Source: Trueperaceae bacterium
GTDB lineage: Bacteria; Deinococcota; Deinococci; Deinococcales; Trueperaceae
DNA: 10,369 bases
Assembly: GCA_024636105.1 (NCBI GenBank)
Contig: JAGXHO010000155.1
Location: forward strand, 1 to 10,369
Reading direction: 5' to 3'
Shown: piece after piece, positions 6,665 to 10,369 of the stretch
Layout: every line of letters starts with the position of its first letter
Position numbering within the stretch: the stretch's first letter is position 1
The notes under the pieces: model-generated
Databases searched by the model: none
Seen by the model: only the letters and a program-made list of their open reading frames with translations
What the model was told of the DNA's origin: nothing
Made by a program: the position numbers and the translations under genes

Positions 6665-6670
6665 CGCTGC

Positions 6671-7450
6671 ATGTTGATCTACGGACGCCACGCCGTCGCC
6701 GAAGCGCTGCGGGAGGGGCAGGTCGCTCGCCTGTTCCTCGCGCACGGGATCGAGCGCGCCGCGCGCGCCGAGTTCACGGCCGCCGCGCGCGCCGCCGAAG
6801 TCCCGCTCGACGAAGTGCCGCGGATCGAGCTCGACCAGGCGGTGCGCTCCACGCACCACCAGGGGGTCGTCGCCGAGGTCGCCGAGCTCGCTTTCGCCGA
6901 ACCGGAGGCCCCCTTCGAGCTCGCGCGCGCCCGCTCCGAACGGCTCCTCCTCGTCTGCCTCGACCACGTCACCGACCCGCGCAACTACGGCGCCATCATC
7001 CGCAGCGCCGAAGCGCTCGGCGCGCACGGCGTGGTCAGCGAGGCGCGCCGCAGCGCCCCCCTCTCCCCCGTCGTGGCGAAGACCGCAGCCGGCGCCACCG
7101 CCCACCTTCCGCTGCTGCAGGTGACGAACCTTCCGCGCTACCTCGAAGAGCTCAAGGCGCGCGGCGTGTGGGTGTTCGGGAGCGCCGGGGACGGCGAGCG
7201 CGGGGTGCGCGAGGTCGACTGGGACCGCGACGTCGCGATCGTGATCGGCGCCGAGGGCGAGGGCATGCGCCGGCTCGTGCGCGCGCGGTGCGACGAGGTC
7301 GTGCGCCTGACGCTGCGCGGCCGCACCAACTCGCTCAACGCCGGGATCGCCGCAGCCCTGCTGGTGCACGAGATCGCCAGCGCGCGCGACGCACTCCAGG
7401 GCGCCGGTCCCGGCCGGCCCGACGACCGACGCGAAGGGGGAGCCGTCTGA
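6671..7450 (+). CDS. rlmB: 23S rRNA (guanosine-2'-O-)-methyltransferase, RlmB/TrmH (SPOUT) family
   Basis: Enzymes of this family transfer a methyl group from S-adenosylmethionine to a ribose 2'-OH; RlmB acts on G2251 in the peptidyl-transferase P loop of 23S rRNA. The 259 residues start with the RNA-binding substrate domain (IYGRHAVAEAL at 3-13, STHHQGVVAEV at 60-70). The SPOUT knot domain follows with motif 1 DHVTDPRNYGAIIRSAEALG (98-117; Asn105, Arg111), motif 2 VIGAEGEGMRRLV (191-203) and motif 3 LRGRTNSLNAGIAAALLVHEI (215-235). RRSAPLSPVVAKTAAGA at 126-142 is also RlmB-like. The start lies 9 bp after ribF. The stop overlaps the peptidase ATG as TGATG. The symbol follows the domain pattern; a related SPOUT enzyme with another rRNA or tRNA target is possible. 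Confidence 0.87.
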   Translation: MLIYGRHAVAEALREGQVARLFLAHGIERAARAEFTAAARAAEVPLDEVPRIELDQAVRSTHHQGVVAEVAELAFAEPEAPFELARARSERLLLVCLDHVTDPRNYGAIIRSAEALGAHGVVSEARRSAPLSPVVAKTAAGATAHLPLLQVTNLPRYLEELKARGVWVFGSAGDGERGVREVDWDRDVAIVIGAEGEGMRRLVRARCDEVVRLTLRGRTNSLNAGIAAALLVHEIASARDALQGAGPGRPDDRREGGAV

Positions 7451-9492
7451 TGGACCCGCACGAAGCGCTCGAGACGCGCCACCTGCTCGACCTCGCGTAC
7501 GTCGCCGACCCGCGCTTGGCGCCGGTCGCCGACGGCGATCGCCCCACCCAGGCGGTCGCCACCCTCACGACGGTGGTCCCGGGCGAGGGCGACGCGCCCC
7601 CGCGCTACCGCACCCGGCTGCACCGATTCGACCTCTCCGCGGCAGCGGCCGCGCTCGCCACGGGCGCGGAAGCGCCGGCGCCGACGGGTGGGCGTCCGTT
7701 CACGAACGGCGAGCGCGACACCGCTCCGCGCTGGTCGCCCGACAGCGCGCGGGTCGCGTTCCTGCGCGCCGCACTCGAACCATCAGGCGGGTTCGGCCCC
7801 GCGCAGCTCGCGGTCATCGACGTGGACGGCGGCGAGGCGCAGACCCTGACGGATTGGAAGACGCCCGTCCTCGACCACGCCTGGCTCGACGCCCGCACCC
7901 TGATGGCGGTCACCCGCGGCGACCGCGTGGACGAAGACGCCAAGCGCGGCCTCGGGCGGCGCGTCGACCGCCGCCGGCATCGCATGGACGGCGCCGGCTT
8001 CGCCCCGGCCGGACCGGTCGACCTGGTGCGCGTGCCGCTCGACGGAGGGTCACCGCGGGTGGTGGCCACGCTCGATCACGAACCCGAGGACCTGTCGGTC
8101 GCCAACGTGGGCCGCACCGCCCATCTCGCCTGGTTCGCGCCCGCGGACGACGCCGAGCACGACGAGGCGCGCGCGCGCCTGTGGACGGCGACGTTGGGGC
8201 GCGGTCGGGCGTCGACCCCGAAGGACGTACTCGGCGCGGCGATCAGCGGCTGGTCGCCAGCGTGGTCGCCCGACGGGTCGCGCCTGGCGTTCCTGGCCGC
8301 GAACGACTTGTATGGCCTCGGCCGACCGACCTGCGCCTGGGTGGTGGAGGCCGCTGGCGGCGACCCCCAACGCGTGAGCGACGCCGACGTGGAGGCGAGC
8401 CCATCGGCCGGCGGCGACGCGCGATACGGCGCGTACCCCGCGACCCCGGCCTGGACCGCTGCCGGCGACGGGCTCGTCCTGATCGCCAACCGCGCCGGCC
8501 GGTCCGGACTGGAGCGCGTCGCGCTCGCCGGCGCTGGCGGTGCCGCGGAGCGCACCGCCGGCGACTTCGTCACCACTTCGTTCGACGGCGACGAGCACTG
8601 GACGCTGGCGGTGGTCGAGACCCCCACCGCGCCCGGCGAGCTGGTCCTCGTCGGACCCGACGGCGCTTCGGCGCGGCTCTCCGCCGCCAACGACGCCTGG
8701 GTCGGGCGCCACGAGCCGCGGCCCATCCTTGCGCGCACGGTCGCGCGCCCCGACGGTGGCGAGGTGGCCTACGGCGTCCTCGCGCCCAAGCGCCCGCGCC
8801 GCGACCGCGCGGTCGTGGTCCAGGTCCACGGCGGGCCGCACACGAACGATGGGTGGGGCTTCCGCTTCGAGTTCCAGCGGCTCGCGGCGGCCGGGTACGC
8901 GGTCGTCTGGCTCAACCCGCGCGGCAGCTCGTCGTACGGCGAGGCGCACGCGACGGCGATGCTGCGTCGCTACGGCACGATCGACGCGGACGACGTCCTG
9001 GCCGTAGTCGACGACGTCCTGGCGCACCACGCGCGCCGCGACGCTCCCGTGCACCTGACCGGCGGCTCGTACGGCGGCTTCATGACCAACTGGCTCGTCG
9101 GTCACACCGATCGATTCCGATCGGCGGTGACGCAACGCAGCATCTGCAACTGGGTCTCGTTCTTCGGGACCGCCGACATCGGTCCCTTCTTCACCGAGGG
9201 CGAGGTTGGCGACGCCCCGTGGCGCGACCTTGAGGCGCTGTGGCGCCAGAGCCCGCTCGCGCACGTCGAGCAGGTGGTCACGGCCACGCTCGTGCTGCAC
9301 TCGGAGAACGATCATCGCTGCCCGATCGAGCAGGCCGAGCAGTGGTTCGGCGCACTCAAGCGGCTCGGCCGCGCCGAGACGCGGTTCGTGCGCTTCCCGG
9401 ACGAGGGGCACGAGCTCTCGCGGAGCGGCCGGCCCGACCGCCGCATGCAGCGGATCGACCTGATCCTCGACTGGTTCCAGACCCACGCCTGA
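7450..9492 (+). CDS. S9 family serine peptidase, acylaminoacyl-peptidase/oligopeptidase type
   Basis: This is a probable cytoplasmic peptidase that cleaves short or N-blocked peptides. The 680 residues show no signal peptide or membrane segment. The first 400 or so form a beta propeller with TolB/PD40-like repeats ([10 protein letters not shown] at 95-104, [15 protein letters not shown] at 272-286) and an [11 protein letters not shown] segment (174-184) as in S9C enzymes. The C-terminal alpha/beta hydrolase domain shows VQVHGGPH (457-464), [11 protein letters not shown] (488-498) and the catalytic triad Ser540 in GGSYGGFM, Asp621 in HSENDHRCP and His654 in [10 protein letters not shown], so it should be active. 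The ATG overlaps the rlmB stop, and GGGGGAG at 7436-7442 is a fair ribosome binding site 7 nt upstream. Exact specificity (acylaminoacyl-peptidase, dipeptidyl peptidase or oligopeptidase) cannot be read from sequence. Confidence 0.92.
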   Translation: MDPHEALETRHLLDLAYVADPRLAPVADGDRPTQAVATLTTVVPGEGDAPPRYRTRLHRFDLSAAAAALATGAEAPAPTGGRPFTNGERDTAPRWSPDSARVAFLRAALEPSGGFGPAQLAVIDVDGGEAQTLTDWKTPVLDHAWLDARTLMAVTRGDRVDEDAKRGLGRRVDRRRHRMDGAGFAPAGPVDLVRVPLDGGSPRVVATLDHEPEDLSVANVGRTAHLAWFAPADDAEHDEARARLWTATLGRGRASTPKDVLGAAISGWSPAWSPDGSRLAFLAANDLYGLGRPTCAWVVEAAGGDPQRVSDADVEASPSAGGDARYGAYPATPAWTAAGDGLVLIANRAGRSGLERVALAGAGGAAERTAGDFVTTSFDGDEHWTLAVVETPTAPGELVLVGPDGASARLSAANDAWVGRHEPRPILARTVARPDGGEVAYGVLAPKRPRRDRAVVVQVHGGPHTNDGWGFRFEFQRLAAAGYAVVWLNPRGSSSYGEAHATAMLRRYGTIDADDVLAVVDDVLAHHARRDAPVHLTGGSYGGFMTNWLVGHTDRFRSAVTQRSICNWVSFFGTADIGPFFTEGEVGDAPWRDLEALWRQSPLAHVEQVVTATLVLHSENDHRCPIEQAEQWFGALKRLGRAETRFVRFPDEGHELSRSGRPDRRMQRIDLILDWFQTHA

Positions 9493-9524
9493 CGCAGCAC
9501 GCGAACCGGTTTCCCGCCAAGATG

Positions 9525-9533
9525 TGGTACGCT
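9525..9533 (+). promoter_or_regulatory. Extended -10 promoter for rpsO-pnp
   Basis: TGG TACGCT forms an extended -10 (TG one base before a TANNNT hexamer at 9528-9533) in the gap after the peptidase gene. No clear -35 hexamer is present at 16-18 bp. Transcription would start near 9540 and give rpsO a leader of about 100 nt. The site is in the one place where a separate promoter for a ribosomal protein operon is expected. Confidence 0.55.
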
Positions 9534-9542
9534 GGCGCGTTG

Positions 9543-9640
9543 GGTCGCTCGACCGGCATCGACGCATGGTCTTTGGATTCGGTCTGGTGCCCACGCATCT
9601 CAAGCGGCGCGCTGCGCGCCACCACGAAAGCAGGTCTCTG
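9543..9640 (+). promoter_or_regulatory. Structured rpsO leader, possible S15 autoregulation site
   Basis: Two hairpins can be drawn. GGTCG (9543-9547) pairs with CGACC (9550-9554), or as a 4 bp stem with a 4-nt loop. GGCGCG (9606-9611) pairs perfectly with CGCGCC (9615-9620) over a 3-nt loop, about 20 nt before the ATG. GACCG (9551-9555) can instead pair with CGGTC (9580-9584), so exclusive folds are possible. A weak ribosome site CAGGT (9631-9635) precedes the ATG. S15 represses its own mRNA through unrelated leader structures in several bacteria; this function here is inferred. Confidence 0.35.
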
Positions 9641-9907
9641 ATGCTCTCCCCCGAGAAGAAGAAAGCGGTCGTCGAGAAGTACGGTCGCGACGGCCAGGAC
9701 ACCGGTTCCACGAACGTCCAGGTCGCGCTGCTCACCGCCCGCATCACGGAGCTCTCCGGCCATCTGCAAGAGAACAAGAAGGACCACCACGGTCGCCGCG
9801 GTCTGCTCACGATGGTGGGCAAGCGCAAGCGGCTGCTGACCTATCTGGAACGCACCGACTACGAGGGGTACAAGGCGCTCATCGCCGACCTCGGCCTGCG
9901 GCGCTGA
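9641..9907 (+). CDS. rpsO: 30S ribosomal protein S15
   Basis: S15 is an early 30S assembly protein that binds the three-way junction of 16S rRNA helices 20-22 and contacts the 50S subunit in a bridge. The 88 residues match the family length exactly. Conserved RNA-binding segments are [16 protein letters not shown] (19-34), [19 protein letters not shown] (37-55) and KRKRLLTYL (60-68), and the end LIADLGLRR matches S15 C termini, with a form close to Thermus S15. The ATG at 9641 gives the normal N terminus (MLSPEKKK). An in-frame ATG at 9566 would add 25 residues foreign to the family and was rejected. pnp follows after 148 bp, the same pairing as in E. coli and many other bacteria. Confidence 0.97.
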   Translation: MLSPEKKKAVVEKYGRDGQDTGSTNVQVALLTARITELSGHLQENKKDHHGRRGLLTMVGKRKRLLTYLERTDYEGYKALIADLGLRR

Positions 9908-9965
9908 CCGTGCCGACCCGGTCCGCGAATCCCTCGCCGACCGGCCGTACGTATCGATCGTGGTT

Positions 9966-10005
9966 CGGGCCCGGAGCCGTCGCACGCGCGACAGCCTCCG
10001 GCCCG
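9966..10005 (+). promoter_or_regulatory. Strong imperfect hairpin in the rpsO-pnp spacer
   Basis: CGGGC (9966-9970) pairs with GCCCG (10001-10005). After a bulged C (9971), CGGAG (9972-9976) pairs with CTCCG (9996-10000). After a small internal loop (CC opposite AGC), GTCGC (9979-9983) pairs with GCGAC (9988-9992) around a 4-nt loop: 15 base pairs in all. No T run follows, so an ordinary intrinsic terminator is unlikely. An RNase III or other processing site ahead of pnp is plausible, as in E. coli. Confidence 0.55.
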
Positions 10006-10044
10006 GCCTCGTTGCATCCCCACCGCGCCGCCCACGGCGCCCCC

Positions 10045-10050
10045 GAGGAG
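10045..10050 (+). promoter_or_regulatory. Shine-Dalgarno site of pnp
   Basis: GAGGAG lies 5 nt before the GTG at 10056 and decides that start. The frame from this GTG gives the normal PNPase N terminus. Confidence 0.8.
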
Positions 10051-10055
10051 AAGGC

Positions 10056-10369
10056 GTGAACATCCCCCACGGCCATCGCTACACCACCCAACTGGGCGGT
10101 CGTGAGCTGACCATCGAGACCGGCAAGTACGCCAAACAGGTCTCGGGCAGCGTCACGGTCCGCATGGGCGACACCCTGGTGCTCGTCACCGCCCACATGT
10201 CCGACGACAAGAGCCCGATGAGCTTCCTGCCGCTGACCGTCGAGTACGAAGAGCGGCACTACGCCGTCGGCAAGATCCCCGGCTCGTTCCTCCGTCGCGA
10301 GGGGCGACCCGCCAACCAGGCGACGCTGAACGCGCGCATCATCGACCGCCAGATCCGGCCGCTGTTCCC
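10056..10369 (+). CDS. pnp: Polynucleotide phosphorylase Pnp, 3' end missing
   Basis: PNPase is a trimeric exoribonuclease that degrades RNA 3' to 5' with phosphate, releasing nucleoside diphosphates, and takes part in mRNA decay. Only 104 codons are in the window, about one seventh of a usual 700-residue protein. They cover most of the first RNase PH domain's N-terminal half: [19 protein letters not shown] (18-36), [12 protein letters not shown] (38-49), [20 protein letters not shown] (57-76), REGRP (81-85) and [10 protein letters not shown] (95-104), where most family members have DRPIRPLFP. GTG is used as start, placed by GAGGAG 5 nt upstream and by the alignment-like fit of the N terminus. 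The catalytic second RNase PH domain and the KH and S1 domains lie beyond the right edge. It is probably co-transcribed with rpsO. Confidence 0.95.
   Translation, partial: MNIPHGHRYTTQLGGRELTIETGKYAKQVSGSVTVRMGDTLVLVTAHMSDDKSPMSFLPLTVEYEERHYAVGKIPGSFLRREGRPANQATLNARIIDRQIRPLF

Noticed and set aside
9493..9524. Possible terminator after the peptidase gene
   Set aside because: Only a short AACCGGTT palindrome is present, with no stem of useful length and no T tract. Where transcription of the upstream block ends cannot be seen.
9566..9640. In-frame ATG giving S15 a 25-residue N-terminal extension
   Set aside because: The extension does not resemble S15, lacks a ribosome binding site and overlaps the structured leader. 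MLSPEKKK from 9641 is the usual S15 start.
9941..9960. A/T-richer patch with TACGTAT and ATCGAT as a pnp promoter
   Set aside because: No hexamer there fits TANNNT well, no -35 is seen, and short palindromes explain the appearance.
1..10369. A new multi-gene accessory or defence system
   Set aside because: Every gene is a recognisable core function in normal order and composition, and no repeats, transposase, integrase or foreign base composition was seen.

Overview
The window is an accessory-free, strictly co-oriented stretch of bacterial core genes on the + strand, very rich in G+C (roughly 70% or more by eye, with third codon positions almost all G or C). The gene order murC-murB-ftsQ-ftsA-ftsZ without ddl, the short FtsQ, a Thermus-like ribosomal protein S15 and frequent lack of Shine-Dalgarno sites fit the Deinococcota (Deinococcus/Thermus/Truepera side). 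The phylum assignment is an inference from order and protein resemblance, not a database result.

Region 1 (1-5162) is the end of a division and cell wall (dcw) cluster: the 3' part of murC (cut by the left edge), murB, a small ftsQ, ftsA and ftsZ. MurC and MurB act in successive phases of cytoplasmic UDP-MurNAc-peptide synthesis (MurB makes UDP-MurNAc, MurC adds L-Ala). FtsQ, FtsA and FtsZ belong to the divisome that uses the wall precursor at the septum. Genes overlap or are spaced by at most 58 bp. At the ftsQ/ftsA and ftsA/ftsZ junctions a tiny reading frame starts on the upstream stop codon and stops on the downstream start codon, which could pass ribosomes from gene to gene.

Region 2 (5205-9492) continues in the same direction with a Nudix hydrolase (ADP-ribose pyrophosphatase type), the bifunctional riboflavin kinase/FAD synthetase RibF, an RlmB-type rRNA 2'-O-methyltransferase and an S9 family (acylaminoacyl-peptidase-like) serine peptidase. 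Nudix/ribF (ATGA) and rlmB/peptidase (TGATG) are coupled pairs. MurB needs the FAD that RibF makes, but that is the only metabolic link to the first block.

Region 3 (9493-10369) is the rpsO-pnp pair found in many bacteria: a promoter with an extended -10, a leader of about 100 nt, ribosomal protein S15, a 148 bp spacer with a strong imperfect hairpin, and the first 104 codons of polynucleotide phosphorylase, cut by the right edge. In E. coli both genes of this pair are autoregulated through mRNA structures in equivalent positions; the sequence here permits but does not prove the same.

I saw no tRNA or rRNA gene, no mobile element, no CRISPR array and no gene on the - strand. No stretch above 300 bp lacks a gene; the two largest gaps are 148 bp each (9493-9640 and 9908-10055). 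I did not find a new multi-gene system. The observations worth a second look are the junction micro-ORFs, possible internal promoters and the RNA structures around rpsO and pnp.
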